DNA of 64,000 nt from Mucor racemosus (GCA_027405735.1 JAPEHQ010000015.1:1054001-1118000), one strand, 5' to 3'; positions 34,546 through 48,500 are shown, counted from the first letter of the stretch. Made by a program: numbers and translations. The notes: generated from the letters alone by a model not told the origin.

Positions 34546-37500
34546 AAATTGTGCTGATGCCGTTTTTTTTTGTAGAATGTGGGATATATTGTGTCGACAA
34601 GAAAATAGGTCGACTTTTTGCTAATCTTCTTTGAGGTTGACCCTAACAAAAGTAAAAGAAGAAAATAGATATATACAGTAAAAGAAAGAAAATGAGAGGA
34701 AAAAGAGGAAAAAAGAAAATACAAAAAATGAATATCTCTAAAAGGGACAATCGGTAGTCGGGACATCTTTTTGAGTAGTTTTGTTGAACAATTAGAAATG
34801 GATATTGCCCTTCGGGGCGCATTTGCCAAGTCTATACAGCTTCTTGATTGGCCTGTACGTCATTAGTTAATTATCGTATTGTTTTAGTTACTCACAATCG
34901 ACTCCCGGCAGATATAACGGATACATAGTTTTTCCCTAAAGCGAGGTTGAATACAAACAAGTAAACAAGGAGGCCGAGAAGAGGACACAGAGGGAGAGAT
35001 ACATATGCAGTTTTCTTTGTCCGGAATAATGCATGTGTTATTATTCCCAATGTCAATATTTAATTATTATCAAGCATCTAATATGCATGAGTATTATAGG
35101 ATGACAATATTTATTCAAATTAATAATCATGATCAGCAAAACAGCAGTAAAATAAACTTTTGCTCAGCTCCACATACAAAAAAAAAAAAAATACAATCAG
35201 AATGCTCGCTACATTTTTTTTATGGGTAAAGCGAGGGCCCTAGCAACCAGAAATCAGATTTTGACAGCTGGACCCTAGCAACCAGTTACATTTTATTGAA
35301 ATTTCCAATTCAAAACATGTTATCTTGATTTTAGTGCTAATACATTAAATGAGTTTGATAACCAGACCATATCTTTATAATCTCATGTGGCACTTTTTTT
35401 TGCTTCTAGTAGTATATAAAATGATACGATGTAGAAATGTAAAACCATGAGCCCTCTTTTCATTTATTCTGTTTTTACCCCTGATTTTTCACAGGTGAGG
35501 CTTTGTTTGTGTAAAATGTTTTCATTTTGCAAAAAAAAAAAAAAAAAAAAAAATAGAAGCTTTGAAACGCAATGTGAACAACTGTTTGGGGAACCAATAC
35601 ACTTATATACACACACACGGTTACCTTTGAAGAAAATTTCAATTAATTTCTACCAATATTTATTATAGAACATGCATATTTATTACTTCAATTTCATTAG
35701 ATCTTTTTTTTTTCTTGCTATAAAAATATATAACCAATGCAGATTTGTATGATATATCCAATCCCTTGCATTATTTATATTTTACAAATTATCATGCACC
35801 ATTTGAGTGTGTGTGTACTGATAAATATTTGCATTTTTTTTTTTCAAAGAATACTGGATTTGGAAAAAGCGAAGGTCTTGTTACACGACTATAAACTTTG
35901 CTGTTGTAGTGGTACACAGCAACACCTGCACAAGTATTTTATTCTTACAATCTTTCCACTTCTGGGTTCTTGATAGCAATCTAAGGTTTCATGTCGTTCA
36001 TCTGCTACAAATAAAGTTGATGCATCAGCAATAACAACAACATCCAAGTAGCTTCAATATTTCATTATAAAGTTCACATTCAATATTCTTTTGTATATGT
36101 TTAAATTTTTATTTATTTAAGTTATCAACAGAAAAAATGAGTTTGTCTACTGAATAGCATAAATAGAAGCGTGAGTAAAATTTTAAACTACCTACTAACG
36201 CATACAAGATGTAAAAATTCTGTATAACACAGCAGTACCTAAATTTATGTACAAGCCCAATGTTTCGAAATTGATAATCTTTAGTGTAGAGATTAGAAAA
36301 AAAAAAAAAAGAAAAAAAAAAAGACAGGGTGGAAGATCACCCATGACTCCCAGTTTGATACGCAATATTTAAATGACTGATTTCATAACTAAATTGGCTT
36401 ACTGAAATGATACATTTGAGGCAATATATGATTTTGTAATACAACTTCGAAGATTTTTTTTTTTTGTTGGGTGTGCTGTTTGAAGCACTCGAACAAAACT
36501 TCATAAAAAAGTAACGGTATTTTGTTAACATTTACGTATTTTTTTTTGTTTGGAATGTAATTATATGCTTGTTTATGTATTTATATAGATTTTAATATTC
36601 GCAAGATTCAATTCAATTCAATCAAGAGCGGCAATTGAAATGCTTAACAAAAAAATTCTCCATTTTTTGTCGATTTGACCATCTTTGGCAGTTTTTGGAC
36701 AATTGCGACACAAATTGTATAGTAAGCATGTTTTGTGAATTAATTGGACTGATATTATTTTCCTGTGTTTTATACGATCCAACCCTTTAAATAAAAATGT
36801 TTGTGCAAAAATATTAGATTAAATTCAAAAAATGAAAATAGCGTTTTTAGAGAATAACTAGAATTTATTACCTGTAACTAATTTAATTCTAGCTACTAAA
36901 ACATAGGGCCATTGCGTAGCTACATTTAGAGGTATTACTTGTCAAATTTGGTCGATTTTTCGCAGAGAAATCAGAAATCTTAAAATTTTAGATCATTTTC
37001 ATGGGTAAATGGTCAACCCGAGGAGGGCCATTCTGAACCTAAAAAAATAACTGAAAATAACGATAAAAATCAACATATTTGGCTCTTGAAGTATTTAAAA
37101 AAAGTAGCAAATAGTAACATTAACAGCCCACAACCAACATGCCGAGGTTCTTGCTTATTATGCTAATATCCGAGTAGATGTCTGGTCAAAATCTTGTCGC
37201 ATTTTAGATTCATGTACGTGCAGTGTAGTACAATTGCTTTTCGACGACAGTTCTATTTGCGAGTTACACATTTGATAATCATGACAATAGAAGAGTGTAA
37301 TGTGCACTAGTAAAATGAAAAAGACCTGCATCTTTTGTATACATCAATTGATTTATCTTTTTATATAAATATTATGGCTTTTTAACAAAGTGTTCCTAAT
37401 TGATTCACAAACCCATAGATCTCGGTTATAACCTCTTTTTAGCATTTTCCTGGACCTTTTTATATATATAAGCCGACATTGTATGTAACATGATCAATAC

Positions 37501-38048
37501 CTGTAGCTAGAAACGACGTAAGATCAACGAATATACTGTATAAGATATCCCGAAATCAAAAATGAGTCTCTTGATCTAAGATATGATGATATTGATAAAT
37601 TCTGATTTAGAATATTATAACATGCAATACCTATGGCTGTTTTATGAATTTGTTCATGTAGATGAAGAAATGCCGTTTATTTTAAGCTTTAAATACAAAG
37701 CGCACGCGTTTACAACATGTAGATAAACCTTTTTCTAAAAAACCGAGCTATATATATATAACATATTGAATGTAGATTTTAGCTATTTTTTAAAGTGGAA
37801 ATACCTTTTGTATGACAACGGAAACCGGAATGAAAACTGAACATGTGGTCTGTTCAGTTTTTCATAATTTAAAACAATCAGCTATAGAAAAGTAAAGGAT
37901 TTTTTCTCTTTCTCTCTTTCTTTACCTTTTTCTTCTTCTTTTTCTTTCTTTAAAAAGGCTTTGCTCTCAACTACACATTAAAGAAACCCTCTTATAAAAA
38001 GATATAATTTAATCGGATCAAATAATAAAAAACTATAAAAAAAAAATC
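34546..38048. other. 3.5-kb intergenic region
   Basis: Lies between the starts of the UPF0658 (-) and ankyrin (+) genes. No convincing exon. A 19-codon frame at 34798-34854 (MDIALRGAFAKS) with a donor-like GTACGT is noted but unsupported. Near 35238 and 35273 the 13-base CCCTAGCAACCAG is repeated. Homopolymer A runs occur at about 35530 and 36298-36322. The last 150 bases before 38049 are strongly pyrimidine-rich (TTTCTCTTTCTCTCTTTC at about 37905), a typical fungal core-promoter leader. Confidence 0.45.
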
Positions 38049-39705
38049 ATGTCTACAATTGCAGTAGCCGCCATGGTATCACCTAAATCCCAACATGCAT
38101 CAACGAAACCGTGCACATCTGCAAGTTGTTGTTCTCCATCTCGCCTTTGGAAAAGCATTCAATTATTGATCAACACTGATCAACGAGAAGAATTCCGCAA
38201 ACTATTCAATGACGATGAAAAATTACCTCATCTTGTTCGTGTTATTCTTACATGTCGTCTATCAAACAATCCTCTTGTCTATAAAAATACAATGAAAATA
38301 GTAGATGCTCGCCTGAATGAAAAATTTGGTAAAATATCAGCCACAGATTTAAACGCGCTTGAACTTGCCTTATTACAAAAGCATGATCACATTGCTTTTA
38401 GTATTTTACAAGTATTGAAACAAAATGCTACCCCTGCCCAATGTAAGCAGTTTCTCAATCATCAATGGGGAAAGAAAAAAGGTAATACAGCTTTACATTT
38501 GGCTGCTTTCTGGGGCATGTCCAAGATTGTGCGACTGATGCTGGAGATGGGAGCAGACTCTACCACACAAAACAATCGTCAACTCAGACCCATCGATTGT
38601 ACTACCCATTCTGAAATCATTGCTCAATTACAACAAGCAAACAATGTAATAGTAAAGCAACAACAGCAACAGCAGCAACAACAGCAGCAGCAGCAACAAC
38701 AGCGTTCATCGCCCTCTCCTCCCTCTTCGCTTTTACTTAAAAAGGCAGAAAGATTGTTACGACCACTTCAAACAACTGCTACATCAACAGATCAATACAT
38801 TGTTCAAGAAGATATCAGAGCACCCATCATGTCACCCTTATCATTTTCTTCTTCGTCATCATCATCTTCGTCACTTTCTTCTTTCGATCAACATTGTTGG
38901 ACACCACCTACATCACCTATTCCACATGTTGAATCGCCTATTCTTTCTATTGAAAAAGTAATCGAAGAAAAAGTATCACAACAGCGCGATTCATTGTTGA
39001 TTGAAAGACCTGGTTGTTTTCCTCGTCAAACAACAATGATTGGTGATCATAGTATTGTTGATAATGACAATAAACAACAACAGGTTGACGACGACGACAA
39101 CAACAACAACAACGACGGCGATATCAACAATAATAACAACGACGACGACGACAACGACCGAACTGTGTTACGGAAACAAAAGAAAGTTCAGTTTAACCCT
39201 GAGACTATTTTGATGGATGCTTGTATTCGTGGTGACAAAGATGAACTAATGGAATATATTGAAAAGCAAGATTTCAAGTTGGATTCTATTCGAGATGTAC
39301 AAAATAGATCTTTATTGCATATTGCTTTGATGCACGGACATGAACACTTGGTAAATTACTTATTTGATAAAATCAATATTAATTACAGTGACAATGATGG
39401 TAAGTTTTACTTTTTTTTAGCCTTGAAATAGATTTATTAATCAGTTATTAGGTTGGACATGTCTTCATTATGCTGCAGCTCTTGGATTATGGCAATCTCT
39501 TCAGTTTATCGCGTCACTTCCTTATTGTGATATCAATGCACGGACCAACCATGGATTGAAAATTGAAGATTGCCCAGAGTCTGAGTTTGGTAGAAGGAAA
39601 TGTAGAATATGGTTGGAAAGATTGTCCCGTACGAAATCACCTACTACCACTACAAGAAAGCAACTTTTAACCAAAAAACAATCAGTAACCAACCTTTCAG
39701 TTTAA
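38049..39705 (+). CDS. Ankyrin-repeat protein with MYPT-like KVxF motif
   Basis: Two exons (38049-39399, 39452-39705) give 534 residues. An N-terminal helical region is followed by an ankyrin pair (GNTALHLAAFWGMSKIVRLM near residues 145-164). A low-complexity middle comes next (Q run about 204-219, S run, N/D run). At the C-terminus KVQF (379-382) leads directly into ILMDACIRGDKDELMEYI and two further ankyrin repeats (SLLHIALMHGHEHLVNYL, WTCLHYAAALGLWQSLQFI). In vertebrate MYPT proteins a KVKF protein-phosphatase-1 docking motif stands immediately before the ankyrin domain in the same way. I therefore infer a PP1-targeting subunit; this needs a direct test. No membrane segment. Confidence 0.85.
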
Positions 39706-40074
39706 CAAGCCTCTACAAAAAACCAACTACAGTTCCATAACCATATACAAATTTGTAATTTAACCCTTTCCATTTCCTTTTGTACTATTCCTTTATTTAT
39801 TGTTATTTATATAATATTTGTATTATTTTTTCCTTTTTACCTTGACACACATACCCTTCTTTTTTTTTTGTATATTAAACCCCTACCCTTTCATTGTAAC
39901 CCCACACACATACACACAACAAAACAACATACAAAAGTTTTATTTTCCTCCTTTTTTGATGCTATATTTTATTAGCAAATCCTTGTATTATGATATTTTT
40001 TCCCCTTGTCAACTACTTATTTATGTATATCTTTTTTTTAACTGTATTACTATTACAAAATCACACACAAAAAT

Positions 40075-40113
<39 letters not shown>

Positions 40114-41090
40114 GACACACACACATACAAACACACACAAACACATACACTCCAAAAAGTCTATTATGACTCTTTCCATCTCGTTCTCCTGTTTTAAAGA
40201 AAAAATAAAATTATATATGAAATTTACATAAATACTGCTTTTGAATCATGATGTGCCAGGGGAAAAAAAGAGTGGAAATCACTCGAACAAAATACGATAA
40301 GATCAAAATGTAAAATGCTGCTACACACTGGACATGTTGAGAAATGATACTCAAACAGGAATCAGAGTATATCAGCAATCGATTTTATCAGATTTTCTCG
40401 AAACTCCGATTTTTTTCGTTCCTGAAAAAAAAATTCATCAGGCTTTAAAGATTTTTTTTTGATGCATTCGTTCATTTAAGAAATTTAAATATAATGAAAG
40501 ATGTTTAGCATCATGTCTAAATTACTCGGAATATTTTGGTTTAAAATTTAAATTAGCAACTAGACATACAGTAGTTCTATCACAATTAGAAATCAATGCC
40601 AGATTAATCGATTTAAATCTGGCATAATAAAACTTATTCTAGTATGATAAGATTGACATATTACTCAACTATTTATGCTTTCATTTGCTTGATAAACTTT
40701 ATTGAATAGTCCAAAGTTCAAAATTAATGTCTGATCTTGCATTTGATACAGAAACAAGAGAAAACTCAGGTATCTTGTTTCAAAAAAATAATGCATCACA
40801 GAATTGAGACCAACAAAAAAAAGCTAGTAAACAGTGCTATCAAGCCTTTATTTATATTTATCTATTATTGTCATTATTACATACATAAAACAATAAGCCC
40901 TATGACCAGTAAATAAATTTGAACGTGAAAATGATGATGAACAATCAAACATATACACAAATGATCATCTGAATGTGTTTATGTGTAATGTACTGGTATT
41001 TTTATGAAATGATAAGAAAAAAAAAGAGAGAATCTTGAAAAAAAGTCTATACATACATACATGCAAATTGTCCGTGCATTCTCTCTTTGC

Positions 41091-41122
<32 letters not shown>

Positions 41123-41363
41123 GCAGAATTTTAATATAAAAAAAAAAAGTATCTCCTTCTTTTTTTTTGAAATGTATAATATATGGATACATTTTTATCT
41201 ATAAAAAATAGGAGGAAAACGAACAAGGACTTTTTTATACAAATGTTTGGAATTTTAAAGGTGGTTGATAATATTTACAAAAATGAAAAAAAGGGGGAAA
41301 TATCATCACTAGACGCTATTTAGCCAACAAAACTGTTGACACGAAATGTTTCATATTGGTTTA
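39706..41363. other. Intergenic region between two convergent genes
   Basis: 3' flanks of the ankyrin gene (+) and the SILK-motif gene (-). Contains a CA microsatellite (about 40075-40108), a 27-base T run near 41091 and other homopolymers. A 137-codon plus-strand frame at 39818-40231 is low-complexity and rejected. Nothing else is supported. Confidence 0.45.
40075..40108. repeat. (CA)n microsatellite
   Basis: About 16 CA units, followed by shorter imperfect CA runs up to 40150. Confidence 0.9.
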
Positions 41364-42628
41364 TTACAAAAAATAATGAGTATGGATCCTACTTGAATCA
41401 TGAACAATCATTTCATAATGCTTAAAATAATTTAGTTCCTGTTTGATCTGTGTTGCTATTGTTGCAGTTAATCTTGTACACACAGCATCAGGATCAGAAC
41501 TACGGTCATAATCTCCTTTAGCGTATGTTTCATGAATATCAACAAGTTTGTTAAAGCGTAGTACTCTACCACCTTGTTGCTGTGGTAAATTCAATGGCTG
41601 TGATTTTCTTTTATTAGGGTTGTTCATCATGGATAAAACAGTGTAACGTTTTTTGGTGTTTTGATTATTACTATAAACAGAAAACCTTGCTGTAGACCCT
41701 CTTTTCAGTTTTTGTTGAGGTAATAGTGAATCAGCAGAAAGAATAACACTATTTGGTCTTGGAAGAGGTGGACGCATTGTTGTTGTCTTTGTAGAGTGCT
41801 TCTTTAAAATACCTTTAATAGGTGGGGCAGGGACGGAAATTGGCAATGTACCTAAAGATGGAGTTCGGCTGAAGCGGTCCTTTATTCTAGATACAGTAGA
41901 ATGTCTTCTCTTTTGTTGCTGAGACTTTGCTGATGTTATAAATGTAGAACTACTATTATTAAAACCACACGAATGTCGATACTGATAAGATTTATAAGAA
42001 GATGCATTTGAATTGTTGGAATGTGTAGATGTTTGATCTGGTGGTCTTAATGTACTAGAAGAACAAATTGACGAATCAATTGATGGATTCCATCTTGTAT
42101 GATCTGTAGGAAGTACAGGCAAAGAAGATTGCATCAGTATTTGTTGTTTGTCTGTGTGTAATTGTTGTTGTTTTTGCTGTGATGAAATACAAAATGCTCG
42201 TTTAACTTTTGATTTAATGACAGAAAATCTTGATTTTTGTTTTATGGGTTGTTGAATACTATTAGGACAGTTGGGTTCAAGATATGATTGCATAATTGTA
42301 GTTTCATAAGCATTGAAATTATCTAAACTGTAATTATTATCATTACAACTTGATTCGAAAGAATGCTCAATTTCATCGATCCAATCATTGCTATTATTAT
42401 TAGCACTTCTTTTTTCCGTTGTTACATGTTGAGATAAATCTTTTACGGTAGCAGTTACTGTAGAATCACTTGTTGTATCATCTGGATAATAATAATCATG
42501 ATTCTGTTTTATATTAGTCATGATAGGAATATTTCTTTACATGTACTTACATAATTCAATGACATGATTTTCATGCCATTTATAATATTATCTGTTGGTG
42601 CTGATGAAGCTGTCATTGTTGAAGCCAT
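41364..42628 (-). CDS. Basic protein with SILK motif and Bni4-like C-terminus
   Basis: Two minus-strand exons (42628-42551, 42503-41364) give 405 residues. The start is MASTMTASSAP; the branch-point-like GACTAAT lies 13 bases before the acceptor. Most of the protein is disordered, serine/asparagine/glutamine-rich and basic. Residues 257-260 are GILK inside PPIKGILKK, matching the SILK docking motif of protein phosphatase 1 partners such as inhibitor-2. About 80 residues on, GGRVLRFNKLVDIHETY begins a conserved-looking block (347-405: YDRSSDPDAVCTRLTATIA, QIKQELN, VHDSSRIHTHYF). From memory it resembles the C-terminus of fungal Bni4-type bud-neck proteins. RVLRF is only a degenerate RVxF motif. 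A role in recruiting PP1 to sites of wall growth is inference. Confidence 0.8.
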
Positions 42629-43174
42629 AATTTTATGTTTAATTAATAAAAAGTGTGCGTATTTATAATTTATAGTTATATAATTGACAATTCTAGTCGC
42701 TTTGAATGTTAAAATGAGTGTAAGGGGGTTTGTATATATGAAAAAGAAAGAAAGCAAAAGAAAGAAAAGAAAGGTACATACCAGGTATATGGCTTTATTA
42801 TTATTGTAATAATATCCCCTTCTTATTTTCCTCCTTAATTCAAATCATTTTAATGTCATGTACATTTTGAAGAATGATTGACTGACAGGGATATTTTTTT
42901 TAAACGATTTTGGTAAGGGATTTTTATAACCAAACTTTATTTATCAAGTTTATAGTCTTGAAATATACATGGTGCAGATTGTTCGCATATATTTTTTTTT
43001 TGCAAATGTCAAATGTTTTGATCTGGCGTATGTAGCACATAAATCCTCTTGATTTTGTAACATTGAATGGCCGGCGCTGAAGACTTTTATTCACCACCTC
43101 ATTTTGGCGGCTTTAAAGATAAGCTATACAATTTTTTTTACGCTTTTTCAACATAATATTATATCAATAAAAAT
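42629..43174. promoter_or_regulatory. Divergent promoter region
   Basis: 546 bases between the starts of the SILK-motif gene (-) and cullin-4 (+). AT-rich with GGCGGCTTTAAAG-like sequence near 43108 and pyrimidine/adenine tracts close to both starts. No specific operator is recognised. Confidence 0.4.
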
Positions 43175-45969
43175 ATGTCCAAACCAACATCAAAAGGTAA
43201 TTCATGTATAGATTCATAATAAATATAATAACCAACCTCTGTAATAGGATTGAAAAAGCGCAAGATGGGCTCATCGCCTGTAGATCCCACACAAAGAAGA
43301 CTTGATCGTTTTTTATCCACATCATCACCTTCGCTTTCACCATCACCATCACCTTCAACTCTATCAAAGCATGAACCTATGCAAATTGATTCAGTAGTAC
43401 CAACCATTAAAAAGAACCCAATGCTTGGTACATATCGTCAACAAATTATTTTACCAAAAATCACCATTGCTGACTCTGATCGTACAGTATTTTATATCTA
43501 TTATTTTTTATAAATATACTAAGTTTTTCATTTAGCCCTGCGCCAGACTGAATTAACTGATGTTAATTTTGAGAATTGTTGGCTAATGCCAAAGAAACTT
43601 ATATTAAGCATCTTTTCAACAGATAATTTCAATAGAGTGAATTACATTACAGCTTCTCAGGTAAGGATTCAAAAGAAAGATTCCGATGTTTATAAAGAAA
43701 ATTGACGTTTGCGCAGATATCACAAAGTTTATGTCGATTCGGAAAATCAGAAAAAGTCTACAAATCGCTCAAAGAAGAAATTGAAAATCATGTACAAGAA
43801 ATCAAGAAATCATTGCTGTCCAAACCTTTAAATATTGATTTATTAGCTAGATTGAATACTCATTGGGATACATTTTGTCAACAATTAACCATTATTCGAA
43901 CTGTATTTATGGAACTGGATAGATATTACATTTTACCAAACACAAAGTATAAATCAATCAGTCAATTAGGAAAGGATTTATTCAGTGAAGTTATTATGGA
44001 AAAAGACGATTTTCATCATGTTGTTATATCTGAAGTTATTCATCAAATCAAGATTGAAAGAGATGGATCCAAGATTAATACTAGATTGATTCAAGATATT
44101 TTGCGGATGTTGACAGAACAAGCATATTATAAAAGTGAATTCGAACCAAGATTTTTGGAAAGCACAAATTTATATTACAAAGAGGAAGCAAATCGTCGCA
44201 TTGGATATGGTACTATACCAGAGTACATTCATCATGCTGCTGGTCGTCGTACACAAGAATCTGAAGAACGGGTCAAAAATTATTTGAATACGGACACAAA
44301 GCAAGCATTGATCGCGGCTGTTGTTGATAAATTGGTTTATGCAAAAACTGAAACAATCATTCAAAAAGGATTTAATAATATGATGGAAAATGACATGTAT
44401 GAACCATTGAAGATATTTTATGAATTATTGCAACAAAGCCCTAAAATGGGTTTATTGCGAACTGCATTTGGCGAATTCTTGAAGGTATGTTGTTCAATCA
44501 TTGTACTTTTTAGATAGCGTATTAAACACTTATATAGGAGGAAGGTATAAAGATTATCAAGGATCCAAGAAACGATCCTACCATGATTACTTCATTATTG
44601 ATATTCAAGAGTAAAATTGATAAAATCCTCAAAACTTGTTTCAATGATGATGTTACATTTATAAACGCATTAAAGGAAAGTTTCGAGCAATTTATAAACA
44701 CAAGAGGCAATAAACCAGCTGAATTGCTCGCCAAACACCTTGATTCCAAGCTAAAAATACCTGTCAAGGTAAGTTTATCTCATAATCTCAAGTGTATGGT
44801 GGTCATTAACATTGTAATAATGTAGAGACAACGTTTCCCAGAGATTGTAGACACAATCAGTTTGGATTCTGTTCTTACATTGTTTCGTTACATTCAAACC
44901 AAGGATGCGTTTGAAGCTTATTTCAAGCGATTCTTGGCCAAGAGATTGCTTATGGATCGTAGCGCTTCTAGTGAGTTGGAAAGCCATGTTTTAGTCAATT
45001 TGAAGGCTGAATGTGGTCCAGAGTTTACAAAGAACCTGGAAAATATGTTTAAAGATGTACAGATATCTCTTGATTTATCAAAGGAGTTTAAGGATTATAA
45101 GCCAGAGAAACCTCGTCCATCAATGTCTATTAAAGTGATTGCACAAGCAACATGGCCAAGTTATAGTTTATTGGACATTAAACTACCAGCAAATGTAATC
45201 TTCAACGACACATGATATCGCTCTATTTGACTAATGCTTTTTTTTATTTTTATTATTAGATGATGGCAAGCCAAAAATTATTTGAAGACTTTTATGTGAA
45301 CAAATTCAATGGAAGAAAACTTGTTTGGCAAAACAGATTATCTTCTTGCTCTATCATTGCAAATTTCCCCAAAGGACGAAAGGAGGTGATTGCAAGTTTG
45401 GCACAAGCAGTTATATTGTTCATGTTTAACGATGCTAGCAAAAAATCATTGACATTTACAAAAATACAATTACTTACAGGTCTAACAAAGAATGATTTGA
45501 TCGGTTTATTAGCATCGCTTTCAACGGGATCATATAAAATAATCTTGAATTCATCAGGAAAGGACGAAGTTACTCCAAATGATTCATTTGTGTACAACTT
45601 TGAATTTGAATCTGCCAATTCAAAAGTAAGAATTCCACCTGCTGCATCGATTGAACCAACAAAGGATGAGGAAAAGGACGTAGAAAAGAAAGTTCATATT
45701 AGTAGACAGCACCAATTGGAAGCTGCTATTGTTCGTATCATGAAGGGCAAAAAGACTTTGAGCCATAATGCCCTTGTAGATGAACTTTTTAAAGAATTAA
45801 AGTATCCTGTGCAGGTAAGAAATATACGAAAATGGTTTATATAAATTCTAATGCCTTTTTTTTTTCTTTATAGGCCGATGATATCAAAAAACGAATTGAA
45901 TCCTTGATCGACCGAGATTATATTATTCGTGATACAGAGGATCGCTCTTCATATATTTATCAGAATTAA
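43175..45969 (+). CDS. CUL4: Cullin-4, scaffold of CRL4 ubiquitin ligases
   Basis: Eight exons (43175-43196, 43248-43481, 43536-43660, 43717-44484, 44538-44768, 44826-45194, 45260-45814, 45874-45969) give 799 residues, all joins in phase. The N-terminus has a KKRK cluster (10-13), likely nuclear, and QRRLDRFL (23-30). Helical cullin repeats follow, then the cullin-homology domain with YFKRFLAKRLLMDRSAS near the middle and GRKLVWQ. The C-terminal winged helix contains IVRIMKGKKTLSHNALVDEL (NEDD8 acceptor lysine predicted at 745) and KKRIESLIDRDYIIRD. The KGKKTLSHN and KKRIESLIDRDY stretches fit CUL4 better than CUL1 or CUL3. The N-terminal region would bind DDB1 and the C-terminal region RBX1. 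The tiny first exon (22 bases) was chosen for its ATG and phase. Confidence 0.93.
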
Positions 45970-46689
45970 ATGCTTAAATAAAATATATCTGATCAAATCC
46001 CAAATGTGCATTTCCGCATGAGCTTTGAAATAGAGCGACGTAAGGATTTCGAGTTTTTTACACGTTTGTGTGGCATACTTTTGATATCTGGAGCTACACT
46101 CTCTAATAGAATTGCTAAGTATTAGAGAGACGAAGAGTATTCGTAAATTATTTATGTTCCTAGGCTTACCCATTGAATTTACGCAGCGTATTGCGAAATA
46201 ACGTAATAATGCGCTGTGTGATTTCAATGTTTAAGCAGTAAAGTTTCAAATGAGTTGGTAATACGCTGCGAAGATTGAATATATTTGGCCTTAGGGCCTC
46301 TGCTTATCTCGAGTATTGACAAGTTTTACTTGTTATAGGCGCTTAATTCTATAAAGCAAATAAATCAAATATGCAAAAAAAAAAAAAGAGACGAGTACTG
46401 TACTAATAAAACTTCGGCTTAAAAACTGTTAGTTGTAAACTAGGCTTGATAACTGAAATGCTCTTAGATTTTGTTATATAATATATCAAAATGATAGATA
46501 TCATACAGATGACATGAAATGGACGGGGTATTGTAAGCACTAGAGTAGCCCTTGTTTCTACAATGTACTGAGATTAAGCATTCGTCATTGAATTTGTTCC
46601 TTTTGAGAACATCTTTAAATAACAAAAATAGTTTTTGATACATATGTATTCACATTATAAAAGAATATAATGATATTTGATCTTAGAAT
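45970..46689. other. 3' flank of CUL4 and spacer to repeats
   Basis: AATAAAATA lies shortly after the CUL4 stop, usable for polyadenylation. The remainder is AT-rich with a 16-base A run near 46375. No exon or repeat match was seen. Confidence 0.45.
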
Positions 46690-48500
46690 GAGGTTAAATG
46701 AATATATCATTCTTTAATATAGACTGCTACCTATATCAAAAACAATAGTCTCTTGTGTTAGCATGCATATTCAGAAAAACGAAAAGAATACTAGCTTGAT
46801 AGTCTGATATGTCTTATAAAACAGTGAGTAATATCCTTGGAATAATACGAAAACAAAAAGAGAGAACCAACACACGTAGAAAAGGATTTTCAAGGCTTTA
46901 CATTATTTAGCGCAATTAAAACCCTGCCAAGTTGCTTATATCGACCAATCTAAAAGCAGAATTACAGCGCATGAACCATAAAACAAACAAAATAGGCAGT
47001 AATTGTTATCATAGAAACATACATTTTCTACCAGAAAAACAGTCTGCCATACCAAACATTCATTAAAAAATTGCAAAAGCGAGCCCGTAGAGCGATGCCA
47101 TAATTGAGCATAGCAATATCGAACGGCCAAGTCTCTTATACTACGGTATATCTAAGCTTTAAATGAAAATGCGTTTTTTTTTTATTACTTTTCTTATATT
47201 TAACCACGTACGGTCTTAAAATTCAGTTTTTGTAGCGGACATTTTTGGGGCTCATTTTACCCTTACCAACACTCAGGATTTTGATCAAAAAACAGAAAAA
47301 TCAAATTTTGATACCAAAACCAACGTTTAAATATACTACATTGTGAGAGAAAGTTGTAGCTATAGCTAATGCAAATTTTATAAAAGCTTGATATTAAATG
47401 TTAAGTAATAAAATTTACCATTTTTGGCCCAAAAACGGTTTTTTGATTAAAGGATTTTCATGTAATATTTTGCAATAAAAATGTTTGTTATTTTTTATTG
47501 AGCAAATAGAGCGCTAAATTTTGAATATGTGTATATTTTTTGTTTTTATAATTGGTAGTATAATTAACTCTAGATTTGTAAAATCAGAAAAACAAAATTA
47601 AAAAAATGTCAAAATTGATGATCTGGACAAAAATAATTTTCTAAATTAATATTCCGCTTATAAGCCTTGTAAGTCTTAAAAATAAGAGATTTTATTATAC
47701 TTGTGAAATTTTTCAAGAATTTGCGATGCTGTACCCACTTGATTCAAGCTTATTCCTGTAAATCTTTGTACATGTTAATTTCGTGTGGTAGTTTATTTGA
47801 TGATAATATAGCCTTGCTTTATAATTATTGCGCTAGAGGTGATTTTCATTAAGTTTTTTTTACTCTTAACTTTCCAATATCATAAAAATAAACATGGCCA
47901 TCACTGGAACCTATTGCCGCCTTTTTATCCTCTTTGTCCCAAGCCAATTTGTTCAATCCTTTACCAGAACTAACTTAAGTACATACAAATGGTTCCTCGG
48001 TATTTTCATTCACATTCCAAAAATTAAATTAACTTGTTCCATCAACAGTAGTATCAAATGTATCATCAGTCCGCCTTATGATAAATGCCGCCAATCTGAA
48101 ATCAGAAACATCCCATTGTCATTGTTATAAGCTATGAAGAGCTTGATTTTCAATAATACAACAATTAATAAAAGACAAAATGATACTAATCGCATATGGT
48201 AAATATTCAACATCTAGTTGAGTTTAATGAAGAATGATTTTGAATTCTTTTGAAACTTCTGAAGCAAACACAACATCTTGGTACTGTAATTTCTATCCAT
48301 CAAAATGTCACGATTTTCACCACACAATGAAAGCACCTTTTATCAATCTTGACTTCCTTTCACATTGAGTACCAGTTTTTTACCAGTTGTATTTTCTCTG
48401 ATCCATTAATATTCGGTCATATTGAACGATAATGTATTAAATTACAATTTACGAGTATAGTGTTGGTAGTTTTTTGTTATTACTTTAAAAACTTGATCCT

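Noticed and set aside
34798..34917. Possible tiny spliced gene MDIALRGAFAKS...
   Set aside because: The only in-phase intron would be 33 bases, shorter than any other in the window, and the product would be 28 residues with no support.
39818..40231. 137-codon plus-strand frame after the ankyrin gene
   Set aside because: Composed of homopolymer and CA-repeat translation (runs of F and TH); lies in the 3' flank of the ankyrin gene with no conserved motif.
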